A stretch of DNA of 17,727 bases from JANLSO01 sp031362405 (lineage in GTDB: Bacteria > Actinomycetota > Thermoleophilia > Miltoncostaeales > Miltoncostaeaceae): contig JANLSO010000178.1 in assembly GCA_031362405.1 (NCBI GenBank), positions 1 to 17,727 of the forward strand, in the 5' to 3' direction. The position numbers and the translations under genes were made by a program. Of the stretch, positions 6,907 to 16,300 are shown one piece after another; position 1 is the first letter of the stretch; each line of letters begins with the position of its first letter. Under the pieces are notes generated by a model. The model was not told the origin of the DNA. It saw only the letters and a list, made by a program, of their open reading frames with translations, and ran no database searches.

Positions 6907-7792
6907 CGTGGGCAAGTCTGGCAGCGCCGGCGCGACGATGTCCCGAGATCAGCTGCGTGGAAGCCGGCCCATCGTAACTCTGCGATTGCGGCGTCTTGAA
7001 CTCCCAGGCCGCTGAGGCCCGCGAGGGTCACGTCACCCGCCGTCATCCAGCCCGAGGCGGGGCCCCGAATCAGCGCTCCGAGGGTTGTCACGGACCGGTC
7101 GGGCAGCCGCTGTTAGGAGGCCGATCTGTTGTGCAACCGCCGCGTCGTCGACCGCCACGCAATCGGCGGCCGCGATGAGGCGTGGGCCCGCCTCCTGCTT
7201 ACCGGACGGGTCGACGTCGATCGAGGTCACGTGGACGCCCGGCCCGACGTGATCGAGCACCACCTCACGGCGCGTCGTCGCGCAGACCACCGCATCCGCG
7301 CCGTCGATCGCCTCGGCAACGCTCGCACAGGCGCACACGCCATGAGCGTCGGCGAACTTCCTCACCGTGCGTACCACGTCGAGCGGAAACCCGCCTGCAC
7401 GCCCGCGCCGACGATCGCCAACGTGCGAGTGTCACGACAGGCGAGCCGATCGACACTCAGTACTCCGGCTGCCGCCGTGCGGATCTCGGTGAGCCAGCCG
7501 CCGTCATCGACGAGCACCTCGATGGATCCGGAATCGGCGCAGAGAATCAGAAAGCAGCCCTGGTTGCCGGGGATCGCGAACTCTGACAGGACGACCTTGG
7601 CGACCATCCATCGCGAACCGCGGAGGTGCGTGCCCGTGATGTGGATCTCTCCGGCGACCGGGTGCTCGAGGTGAAACGCGGGCGAAGCACTGATTCCCGC
7701 TGCACCGAGGGCGGCGACGGCGCGACGCATGGCCGCCATCGCACCCGCATGTCGATGATCCCCCAGACCGTTGCCGCGTCGATGATCTTCAT
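6903..7792 (-). pseudogene. Ornithine cyclodeaminase/mu-crystallin family pseudogene
   Basis: Intact members are NAD(P)-dependent cyclodeaminases or imine reductases of amino acids. The coding trace runs through four frame segments: MKIIDAATVWGIIDM from ATG 7792; MRRAVAALGA to LAIVGAGVQAG (7739 to about 7385), with the catalytic-Lys segment MVAKVV and the dinucleotide-fold motif GAGVQA; FADAHGV to AVAQQIG (about 7375 to 7095); and LGALIRGPAS to GLGVQDAAIAEL (7091-6903). Breaks are near 7748, 7380 and 7090. The second break also seems to have lost about 12 residues between GAGVQA and the next helix. Translation from ATG 7792 stops at 7547 after 81 residues. ATG 7792 overlaps the aminotransferase stop (ATGA), with GGAG 8 nt upstream. 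The final TGA overlaps the ppc GTG. Confidence 0.85.
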
Positions 7793-8943
7793 CGCTTCTG
7801 CTCCGTCAGATGTTCGTCGAGTGCCGCCCATCCCTCGCGCATGTTGGCTCGCCCGAAGCCGATCCGAAAGCGGTCGGCGGGGACCACCGCGAGTGAGGAG
7901 GCAGAGATGGAGGCCGGCAGCAGCACGGCGCTGTGCTCGGTGATGAGCGAGGCGCAAAACGCCTCGACTCCGTTCGCTCCGAGGTAGCGGGGGAATGCCA
8001 CGCACCCGCCGTCGGACCGTCGCCAGTCGACGAGGTCCGCGTGTTTCGCAAAGAGCGTGTCGAGGTGGGTGAGGTTCTGCGTGATGATCGCTCGGTTCCG
8101 CGCGCGGATCGGTTCGGCATTGCGTAGGGCAAGGGTGGCGAGGAACTCGCTCGGGCCCGCGTTGCAGATCGTCGTGTAGTGCTTGCAACGCTCCAGCCGC
8201 TCGAGAAGGGCGCGGCAGCGGCAGGCGAGCCAACCGGTGCGCAGGCCCGGCATCCCGTAGGCCTTCGACATCACGTTCAGCGAGACGGCGGTCTCCGAGA
8301 GGTCGGCGGCCTGCGGCAGCATTCGGGCGCGGTCGACCTCGAGGCCCCGGTAGACCTCATCGCTGAGGACCCTGATACCGCGTTCGTCGCACAGCTCGAT
8401 CAGCGCGCGCCAGGTTTCCTGGTCGGGGACGAAGCCTGTCGGATTGTTCGGCACGTTGACCGCGACAACCCGCGTGGTCGGGCGCAGCAGCGCGCGCAGC
8501 CGGTCGAGATCGAGCGTCCACCGCAACGACGCACCCTCGCCTTCCCACAGCGGCAGACCTGTCACCTCGGCCCCGACCGCGATGGGGATCTCCTCCATCG
8601 ACTGGTAGTTCGGCACCGTCACGACGGCGTGGTCACCGGGTTCGAGCAGTACCTGAAGGGCCCAGAACATCGCTTCCTCGGCACCGCTGAAGCACAGCAC
8701 GTGCTCGCCGTCGACGTGCTCGTAGGTGGTAGCGATCGCCTCGCGCAACGGTTCGGTACCCCAGGTCGCGATGTAGGTGAGGCCGAGGTTGTCGAACGCG
8801 GTGCGGTCGTCGTCGGTCCCGTATGCCAAAAGCTCTGAGATCGTCAATGTCTGCGCGTCGGAGGCGGTCAGATGGTGGCGTAGGCAAAACTCGTGCTCGC
8901 CGAGATAAACCTCGAGCCGGAAATCGGGTAGCGCGAGCTTCAT
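7789..8943 (-). CDS. PLP-dependent class I/II aminotransferase
   Basis: This 384-residue fold-type I PLP enzyme is of the kind that transaminates amino acids or acts on amino-acid-derived intermediates. Visible features are the cofactor-binding segment CFSGAEEAMFWAL near residue 84, NVPNNPTGF near 168, the Asp/Tyr of LSDEVYRG near 194, the Schiff-base Lys227 in SKAYGMPGLRTGW, and the carboxylate-binding Arg of FRIGFGR near 364. The ATG at 8943 overlaps the regulator stop (ATGA) and has GGAG (8952-8955) 8 nt upstream. Sequences of this type are sometimes labelled capreomycidine-synthase-like, but nothing here supports that antibiotic pathway. The operon context with a cyclodeaminase remnant and a DauR-like regulator suggests catabolism of arginine, ornithine or a related amino acid. 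The substrate is an inference. Confidence 0.9.
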   Translation of the reverse strand: MKLALPDFRLEVYLGEHEFCLRHHLTASDAQTLTISELLAYGTDDDRTAFDNLGLTYIATWGTEPLREAIATTYEHVDGEHVLCFSGAEEAMFWALQVLLEPGDHAVVTVPNYQSMEEIPIAVGAEVTGLPLWEGEGASLRWTLDLDRLRALLRPTTRVVAVNVPNNPTGFVPDQETWRALIELCDERGIRVLSDEVYRGLEVDRARMLPQAADLSETAVSLNVMSKAYGMPGLRTGWLACRCRALLERLERCKHYTTICNAGPSEFLATLALRNAEPIRARNRAIITQNLTHLDTLFAKHADLVDWRRSDGGCVAFPRYLGANGVEAFCASLITEHSAVLLPASISASSLAVVPADRFRIGFGRANMREGWAALDEHLTEQKR

Positions 8944-9560
8944 CGTGGAGACTCCGTGACGCGGGTCCCGCGCAGGGTCGAGTACACGGTTGCGCGCGAG
9001 ATGCCGAGGGCGCGAGCAACGTGGCCGGCGGCGTTTCGGGTCGCGAAGAGCCCTTTCGCGTCGAGTTCGCCGATCAGCGTGGTGCGCTGAGCCTTACGAA
9101 GGCGGGCCCCGTCGAGGAACTCCCGGCGACACCAGTCGTCGACGAATCGCGAGATCTCGTCCTGCCAGTCGCGCTCGAACAGGGCGGAGGGGCGAGGTTC
9201 GATGGCGGCGGCGAAACGCGACAACGCTTTGATCGCATCCTCAAGCGGCTGGCGGTCGAGGTTGATGCAGATGAGGCCGTCGCCATCGGCGATCTCCACC
9301 GTCACCGAGGTGATGCGATGGCCGTCGGGATTGAGTTTTCCGTACGGCCCGAGGACCCGGAACCCCTTCTCGTGCTCCGGCAGTTCGCCGAGCAGGGAGG
9401 GGTCGCCGACGCGCCGTCCGGAGAACGGATTCCAGATCGCCGCGACCCGATCCCGCCGGACGTCGTGAACGACAAGCTCCGCGTGCGGATGAAGCAGCGC
9501 GACGACCGCTTCGATCAGCGGAACGTGGGCAGAAAGGTCGAGCGTGGGAGGCTTCGGCAT
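8940..9560 (-). CDS. YheO/DauR-like PAS-HTH transcriptional regulator
   Basis: The 206-residue protein has the YheO-type PAS domain at the N-terminus, roughly residues 10-120 (HAELVVHDVRRDRVAAIWN, SGRRVGDPS, INLDRQPLEDA). A C-terminal helix-turn-helix follows at roughly 150-200, including LFATRNAAGHVARALGISRA and TVYSTLRG. DauR, the best-known relative, represses D-arginine catabolic genes in Pseudomonas. Here the gene is first in the operon, with the aminotransferase start overlapping its stop by 4 bp, so it probably controls its own operon. ATG 9560 is chosen because the PAS domain follows immediately and a promoter-like element lies 9 nt upstream, giving a nearly leaderless mRNA. Ligand unknown. 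Confidence 0.85.
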   Translation of the reverse strand: MPKPPTLDLSAHVPLIEAVVALLHPHAELVVHDVRRDRVAAIWNPFSGRRVGDPSLLGELPEHEKGFRVLGPYGKLNPDGHRITSVTVEIADGDGLICINLDRQPLEDAIKALSRFAAAIEPRPSALFERDWQDEISRFVDDWCRREFLDGARLRKAQRTTLIGELDAKGLFATRNAAGHVARALGISRATVYSTLRGTRVTESPR

Positions 9561-9569
9561 GAAACGACG

Positions 9570-9599
9570 CTAATAGATGTCGACGAATTAAGCAATCAA
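9570..9599 (-). promoter_or_regulatory. Putative promoter of the PAS-HTH regulator operon
   Basis: Read on the minus strand, TTGATT (9599-9594) and TATTAG (9575-9570) are separated by 18 nt in a locally AT-rich stretch. The -10 element ends 9 nt before ATG 9560, so the start site would lie only a few bases before the start codon. Just upstream the small palindrome GACGTTACGTC (9599-9609) might be an operator. Confidence 0.45.
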
Positions 9600-9755
9600 G
9601 ACGTAACGTCCAATCGCGAGACGCAAAGGAACCAACGCGGGCGCGAGCGGGTCATTCGAGGTCGTCCTGACGCCACAGCCCTTCGCTTGGCGGCCGTGCC
9701 GGCAGTTTTGCCCTTCAACACACGGGGACGGTGAACTGCGGTGCTCCGGGCCGCA

Positions 9756-9799
9756 CCCGTCACGGTCGTGCCGGACTCGGGCACCGGTGACCGTGCGGG
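9756..9799. other. Two-tier stem-loop in the divergent gap
   Basis: An outer stem CCCG/CACGGTC (9756-9767, one bulged T at 9760) pairs with GACCGTGCGGG (9789-9799). Inside it GTGCC (9768-9772) pairs with GGCAC (9780-9784) around a 7-nt loop. It lies about 95 nt before the VOC gene. Apart from this and the two promoters, the gap 9561-9891 shows no coding signal I can support. Confidence 0.4.
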
Positions 9800-9856
9800 C
9801 ATCGACCGCGCGATGCCATCGACATCGTGGACGTAGAGCACCAATCTCTGCACCGG

Positions 9857-9885
9857 CTGACGCAACGCACGTCGCGACGTAAAGT
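9857..9885 (+). promoter_or_regulatory. Putative promoter of the VOC gene, leaderless
   Basis: CTGACG (9857-9862) and TAAAGT (9880-9885) are 17 nt apart. The -10 element ends 6 nt before ATG 9892, so transcription would start at or next to the start codon. No Shine-Dalgarno is present, as expected for a leaderless gene. Confidence 0.5.
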
Positions 9886-9891
9886 CATCGA

Positions 9892-10314
9892 ATGAGGCCC
9901 CAACCTTTGATCGCGGTCGCCGATGTCGAGGCGAGCAGCCGGTGGTACCAGCAGCTGCTGGGTTGTGAGAGCGCGCACGGCGGCACCGAGTACGAACGCC
10001 TTGTGTCCGGAGGGGCGCTGGTGCTGCAGCTTCACGCGTGGGAGGTCGACCACCATCACGGGCCGATCGGTGAGCACGCTTCGCGCCCGCACGGCAATGG
10101 CGTTCTGCTCTGGTTCGAGATCGATGATTTCGACGCCGCCGTGAGACGTGCGGGCGAGCTGAACGCGGAGGTCGTGATGGCGCCGCACCGCAACCCACCC
10201 GACGGCGACGGCGGACCGAACCACCGCGAATGCTGGCTCCGCGACCTCGATGGCTATACGGCCGTCCTTGCCAGCCCCGATGGTGAGGCGGGGCCGTTTC
10301 CGGGTCTCGGCTAG
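9892..10314 (+). CDS. VOC (glyoxalase/bleomycin-resistance fold) family protein
   Basis: The 140-residue protein has the paired beta-alpha-beta-beta-beta layout of the vicinal-oxygen-chelate superfamily: IAVADVEASSRWYQQLLG (7-24) opens the first half and VLLWFEIDDFDAAVRRAGEL (about 71-90) the second. Candidate metal ligands are in LQLHAW and in the Glu of HRECWLRDLDGYTAVL. The superfamily includes lyases, dioxygenases and drug-binding proteins, so the reaction cannot be inferred. ATG 9892 follows a -10 element and no ribosome binding site, which suggests a leaderless message. The broken LuxR regulator begins immediately after the stop and may have shared the transcript. Confidence 0.85.
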   Translation: MRPQPLIAVADVEASSRWYQQLLGCESAHGGTEYERLVSGGALVLQLHAWEVDHHHGPIGEHASRPHGNGVLLWFEIDDFDAAVRRAGELNAEVVMAPHRNPPDGDGGPNHRECWLRDLDGYTAVLASPDGEAGPFPGLG

Positions 10315-12862
10315 AGGCGCCCGCCGAGCGCCTGCTCGAGCGCGAGGGCCATCTCGGCGCCCTCATGGCGGCGCCACGTCGGTGCGGTCGGGGGACGGGC
10401 GCGTCGCGCTTGTCAGCGGCGAGGCGGGAATCGGCAAGACCAGCCTTCTGAAGGCCTTCGCGGCGGGGCAGCCGTCGACGACGAGGGTACGTGTTGGCGG
10501 ATGCGACGATCTCGCCGTGCCACGACCGTTGGGGCCATTTCTCGATATTGGCGAGCAGGCTCCGCGCCTCGAGGCCGCACTCGCCGATCCCGCCGCCGAC
10601 ATCGGGCGCGCGACCTTGGCCGAGCTTCGTCGCGTGGATCCGACCATTTGCATCGTCGAGGACGCCCACTGGGCCGACGAGGCGACCCTCGATGTCATGA
10701 CGTTCCTCGCACGTCGGATCCCGCAGGTGGCGGTGCTCTTGGTGGTCTCGTTTCGCGACGATGAGGTGGGAGCGCAACATTCGTTGCGGCGGGCGCTTTC
10801 GGCGATCCCGTCGGGAGCCGTGAGCCGAATCGAGCTGCGGCGTCTCAGCCGTGCGGCGGTCCGTGCGTTGGCGGGCCCCGACGGCGAAGGCGACGCGATC
10901 TACGCCGCGACCGGTGGGAACCCGTTCTTCGTCACGGAAGTCTTGTCGGGCGGGATGGACCGCACTCCGGCCAGTGTTCGCGACGCGGTTCTTACCCGGA
11001 TGGCCGGCCTCTCGCGGGAGGCGCGGTCCATCGCCCGAGTCGTCAGCGTGGTGCCCAGCCGCTGCGAGCTGGGGCTCGTCGAGGAGTGCTGCCCGCCGGC
11101 GAGCACCGGCCTGTCGGAGTGCGAGAAACACGGTCTGCTGGTCGTCGACGGATCGACCGTGGGTTTCCGACACGAGCTCGCTCGACGCGCCGTCGAAGAG
11201 AACCTCGCGGCCTCCGAGCGCCGCGATCTCAATCGCACTGTTCTTGCCGCGCTGGTGCGCCCTGATGCGCCACCCGCTCGCCGTGCACATCATGCGTGGC
11301 AGGCCGGTGATATCGAGGCCCTGATCGTCCACGGACGGGCCGCTGCAACCAGCGCCACGGTGGCCCGCTCGCACCGCGAGGCTGCCGAGCACCGGGCACG
11401 CATCGCCGAGCACGCAGACCGGCTGCCGCCGCACGAGAGGGTGGTCATCCTCGAAGACCTCTCCGAGCAGGCGTACCATGCGAGCCAGCCGGAGCGTGCG
11501 GTTTCGTCGCGGCGGGCGGCGCTGGCGATGCGCCGTGAGGTCGGCGATCCGCTGCCTCTGGGCGCGACGCTACGGTGGCTGTCGCGCCTGTGTTGGTGGA
11601 CCGGCGACCGCGCCGGCGCAGATGCCGCGGCCGCGGAGGCCGTCGAGGTTCTCGAGGCCGTCCCCGGAAGCCGCGAACTCGCGATGGCGCTGAGTTCCCG
11701 CTCTCAACTTGCGATGCTCGCTCAAGCGGACGATCAGGCCATGGAGTGGGGAAACCGTGCAATCGCGCTTGCTCAGGAGCTCGGCGACACCGAAACCCTC
11801 GTGCATGCACGAAACAACGCGGGCACCGCGATGTCGCGATCCGACCCGGACGGCGGATTCGCGATGCTCCGCGACGTCGTCGACACGGCGCTCCAGGCCG
11901 GACTCGACGAGCACGCCTGCCGGGCTCTGGTGAACATCGGCTGGAACTCAAGGGGTTGCCGCTACGACCGCGCCCGCGACGCGATGCAGCGAGGGTTTGC
12001 TGTGGCCGACGATCGGGAGCTCGCGCTCTACGTGGAGTACTTCACGGTGTCCCGCGCCGTTCTCGATCTCATGACCGGCAACTGGGACGCGGGCCGAGCA
12101 AGGAGCCTCGACGCTGGTAGATCTGCCGGGTCTCAAGAACACGGTGGCCCGCATACCCGCTCTCCAAGTGCTTGGGCTCCTCGCGCTGCGTCGCGGGCGC
12201 GATGGCGCCCGGCAGTATCTGGACGAGGCCTGGGAACTCGCGCAGGCAAGCGAAGAGCTGCAACGAATCGGCCCGGTCGCATGCGCTCGGGCGCAGGCCG
12301 CCTGCTGTTGGACGACGCCGCGCAGATCGACGAAGCGACCCGCGAGCCCTACGCCTTGGCCCTGCGCGTCGGGCACGCATGGGACGTGGGTGAGATTGCG
12401 ATCTGGCGCTTCCGGGCAGGCCTCCTCGCGACCCCTCCCGAGCCCTGCGCGCCGGTCTTCGCGCACGAGATCGAGGGCGGCGCCAGGGCAGCCGCCGCGG
12501 GGTGGGCCGCAATCGGTGCCCCATTCGACCAGGCCCTCGCACTGCTCGGTTGCGGCGATCCCACCGGAGTGCTCGAGGCGGTGGCGCTGCTGGACGGTCT
12601 CGGCGCGGTTGCCGTCGCCGCCCGCGCCAACCCGGCCGGCCTCACCGCGCGTCAGATGGACGTCTTCGAGCTCTTGGCGCAGGGGCTCTCGAACCCTCAG
12701 ATCGCCGCCACGCTGGTTGTATCGCCGCGGACCGTCGAGCATCACGTTGCGGCCGTGCTGGCAAAGCTCGGGGTCGTCGGTCGGGGTGGCGTCGCCCGCG
12801 CCGCCGCCGATCTCGGCATCTCAGTGCCCCGCCAAGTTGGGGGTGGCGCCCGCCCAACCTAG
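10311..12862 (+). pseudogene. AAA-ATPase/LuxR-type regulator with three frameshifts
   Basis: This is a large ATP-binding LuxR regulator. The N-terminal trace ERLLEREGHLGALMAA (10326-10373) is in a different frame from the P-loop SGEAGIGKTSLL (from about 10420) and Walker B CIVEDAHWAD (near 10650). A TPR-like helical region follows to about 12090. The trace then moves frame for STLVDLPGLKNTVARIPALQ through ELQRIGPVACARAQAA (about 12105-12300), and returns at DDAAQIDEATREPYALALRV. An intact LuxR HTH ends the gene (LTARQMDVFELLAQGLSNPQ, SPRTVEHHVAAVL). Because the shifts cancel, an 870-residue frame appears open from 10250, but its first 40 and about 60 internal residues are nonsense. No usable start codon lies in the N-terminal frame. 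It may still yield a protein of reduced or no function; sequencing error cannot be excluded. Confidence 0.75.
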
Positions 12863-12903
12863 GGGTGGCCCACCGTCGCGCTCGACCCTCGCCCGTTCAT
12901 AGT

Positions 12904-12936
12904 CTCGGCGCATCACATTTCGCCGAGGAGGACCCC
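12904..12936 (+). promoter_or_regulatory. Strong RBS partly inside a stem-loop
   Basis: GAGGAGGA (12925-12932) lies 4 nt before ATG 12937. CTCGGCG (12904-12910) pairs with CGCCGAG (12921-12927) around a 10-nt loop, covering the first three bases of the ribosome binding site. This could moderate translation of the small ORF. Confidence 0.5.
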
Positions 12937-13317
12937 ATGCACCCCAGCCTTCGCAGCGCCCTCACCGACACGGTCGTCGCTCAGCGGCACGCTGACGCGG
13001 ACCGGGAGCGACTGGCCCGACTCGCCGTCGGCCGCCCGGCCTCGACGCGAAACGTCGTCTCTCGCCTCCGGAGGGACTTCACAAAGGCCCGCGGCCGGTT
13101 CTTTGCGAACCTTGCGAGCTCGGGGATCGCGGACAACCCGATCAACCGCCGCCGGCGGGCTCCGAAACTCGCTAGATCCACAGGCGTACGCCCTTCGTGG
13201 CCCTCGGACACAGGTGACAGACCATGCAGCCATGACTTACGCTCGCGCCACAATGCGTCACTACGCCTGGACCCTCTTTTTCGCTGTTCTCTGCGCCATG
13301 GTGGCGGTACCCGCTGA
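12937..13317 (+). CDS. Small basic hypothetical protein
   Basis: From ATG 12937 the frame encodes up to 126 residues. The first 35 or so (MHPSLRSALTDTVV, then QRHADADRERLARLAV) look like a family of short actinobacterial peptides beginning MHP and containing a charged amphipathic helix. The rest is Arg-rich, and its last 86 nt overlap the start of the next gene, so the original product may have been shorter. The start is supported by a strong Shine-Dalgarno with 4-5 nt spacing. It lies 75 nt after the LuxR pseudogene. No function is known to me. Confidence 0.45.
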   Translation: MHPSLRSALTDTVVAQRHADADRERLARLAVGRPASTRNVVSRLRRDFTKARGRFFANLASSGIADNPINRRRRAPKLARSTGVRPSWPSDTGDRPCSHDLRSRHNASLRLDPLFRCSLRHGGGTR

Positions 13318-16300
13318 GGCTGTCGCGATAGGAGCGGGATCGACCACGCTCGTGAGCATTCCGAGCGGGTTCGTCGTGCCGTTCGACGGCGTCAACGATT
13401 CATCGGGTGGCTCTGCACGGGCGGTCAGTGCAGACGGCCGCTACGCAGTGTTCTCCTCGAGATCAGACGGCTTGTCCTCCGGCCAGATCGATGACCCCGG
13501 TCTTCATTGCTACCGACGCGATCTGACGACCGGGACCACCGTCCTCGTCGACCGGGCGAGCGGCGCGCAGGGCGCGGTTGGCAATGTCGGCTGCACCAGA
13601 CCGACGATCTCGCCGGACGGTGGCGCGGTCGCTTTCCCGAGCAGGGCGAGCAACCTCGTGCTTGGCGACTCGAACGACGCAGAGGACGCGTTTGTTCGCT
13701 TGGTGGGCGCCGACATCACATATCGGGCCAACGTCGACGCCGACGGCGCGCAAACGTCGGGTTCCATCATCGACCTTGCACTCGCCATCACCCCGGGGCT
13801 GAATCAGATCGTCGGCCCCACCGTCCATGTTGCCTTCACGACCGACGCCCGAATCGACCCGACGCACGATACGAGTCCAAACATCTTCGATGTCTATCTG
13901 AACCGCTACCGCCCGTTCAGCGTGGTTGCCGTCGGCAATTCCACGACCCTTCTCGTGAGCCGATCGAACGGAGCGAACACGAACGCGTCGAACGGTGGTG
14001 AGGCGTCCATCTCGGCCGACGGCACGAAGGTCAGTTTCACCAGCAGCTCCGGCATTGACGCCGCCGATACAGGCACCGACCGTGACGTCTACCTGCGCGA
14101 CATCGCGGCCGGCACCACCACGCTCGTGAGCCGTCCTGACGGGGTCGCGGGCGAGGCCGACGGCGCGTCGTTCGCGCCACAGATCTCCGGCGACGGCGCG
14201 AGCGTCGCATTCGATAGCAACGCGACGAACATGGACGACGATTCCGGCGCTGATGCGAACGGTCCGTCCGGCCGCGATGTCTACGTGCGGCGGCTGGCGG
14301 CCAACGAAACCCTCACCGCGAGCCTGGCGACCGGGTCGCTGACCCAACGTGGCTCGGGCGAGAGCCTCAACGCGTCGATCAACTCCGACGGCAGCCGCGT
14401 TGCCTTCCTCACCGCCGCGGCCAATCTTGGCGACGGGGACATCAACAGCACCCCCGACATCCACGTCCGTGATCTGGCGGCAAACGTCACGACGTGGGCT
14501 TCTCGCAGCGACGGTATCGGTGGAGGGCCGACCGAGGCCGGCGGCCGCGACGCGGCGATCTCGGGTGACGGCGCGACGGTGCTGTTCGACGGCCCGGCTC
14601 GTGGTGTCGCCCCCGGCGCGGACGGAGACGCCAATCAGGTCTTCGTGCGTGCCCTTTCGGCCGGAACGACCCGGCTGGTCTCCCGGGCGACCGGCCCGGA
14701 CACCACGCCATTCGGCCAGCTCGTGAGCAATTCTCAACTCAGCCCCGCGGATTTCGACGACGGCGACGGGGAGGCGCTGGCGCGCCGGATGACGAGCGCC
14801 GACGGCCGCTTCGTGGTTTTCGCGTCCGACAGCGACGGGCTGCTCGCGGGTCAGGGGTCACCAAACCAACAGATCTTCCTCCGCGACATGGTTACCGGCA
14901 CGACGCGTCTGGTGAGCCACGACGCGACGGGCGCGCCCGGGGACGGAAACTCCGGGCAGCCGACGATCAGCTCCGACGGCGCGGCGGTCGCGTTCACGAC
15001 GCGCGCGCCGAAGCTCGTAACGACCCTCACCGCGCAGGTCGCCGTCTGGCGCGGCGCGACCGATCGCGTCACCCTTGTCAGTGCCACCTCGACGGGAATC
15101 CCGGGCACCGGGCGCAGCTACTCGCCGGCCCTCAGCGCCGATGGATCAAAGATCGCGTTCGAAAGCCAGGCTGTGGACCTGGGTGAGAGCGTGGCTCCAG
15201 GAGTCCTCGTGAACGTCTGGTGGCGCGACCTTGCAACCGGCGCTACTCGTCTGGCGGCGCGGGCCGACGGGGCTGCGGGGGCCCCGGCCAACGGGGTCTC
15301 CCTACGACCGGCGATCAGTGCCGACGGCTCACGCGTGGCCTTCTCGACGATCGCGACGAACCTCGGTGACGGCGACACCAGCGCCATCCTGGACGTGCAC
15401 GTCCGAGACATGCCGTCGGGCAGCACCCTCTGGGCGAGTCGTGCGGGGGTGGCGGGCGCCGGGGGTAACGGGTCGTCGCAGCATCCGTCGCTGAGCGCCG
15501 ATGGAGGCGTCGTGGCCTTCGAGTCGGTTGCCACCAACCTGCTTCCCGACGATGCCGACGCGATCCGAGACGTGTTCACCCGAGATCTTGGATCGGGGAT
15601 GAGCACCCTCGTCAGTCGGGCGCCGGGCGCGACGGGAGACAAAGGAACCAAGCAGTCGCGCCAGCCATTGATCTCAGACGACGGGCGCCGCGTGGCGTTC
15701 GACAGCCTTGCGCCCAACCTCGCCTCGGACGACCCCAACACCCTCGACGATATCTTCGTGCGTGATGTGGTGGATCGCACGACCGTGGCAGTTACCCGCG
15801 TCGACGGCGCGGGGGGCACGCTCCTCGGGATCGACTCGTTCGCCTCGTTCGGTGCCAGCCCCGACCTTCACTGCATCGCCTTCGAGGGCAACCGACCGGC
15901 ATTCGTGGCCAACGGCTACACCTCGCCCGATTTCACGCAGATCTACCTGCGTACGGTCACGGGTGACTGCGCGGCGAACGCGGCGGTGCCGGGCGCGGGT
16001 GCCGGAGCGGGAGGTTCAGGTGCAGGCGCCACGGGAGCCACGGGAGGTGCGCGTGCGCGGGTATCGCTTTCCAAGGTCTTCCTTCAGCCACGTGCGTTCC
16101 GAACTCGTCTCGGAAAGCGTGGGGGCGCGATCCTGCGCTTCACGCTGTCGGAGCGCGCTCAGGTGACGATCGCCGTCCAGCGCCCGCGCGTCGGTCACCG
16201 TCGCGTGGCGCGGTGCACGGTCTCGGCGCGAACCGGGAAACGTTGCACCGTCTGGACGATCGTCGGGTCACTTCGCCTGGCCGGGCAACCCGGGGCGAAC

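Noticed and set aside
9596..11479. 627-codon open frame on the minus strand
   Set aside because: Low-complexity Arg-rich translation, antisense to the VOC gene and to recognisable LuxR motifs; typical GC-rich shadow.
12836..12858. GTTGGG/CCCAAC stem at the end of the LuxR gene as a terminator
   Set aside because: Six-base stem with an 11-nt loop and no U-tract, overlapping coding sequence.
13463..14737. 424-codon minus-strand open frame
   Set aside because: Periodic repeats simply mirror the propeller repeats on the + strand.
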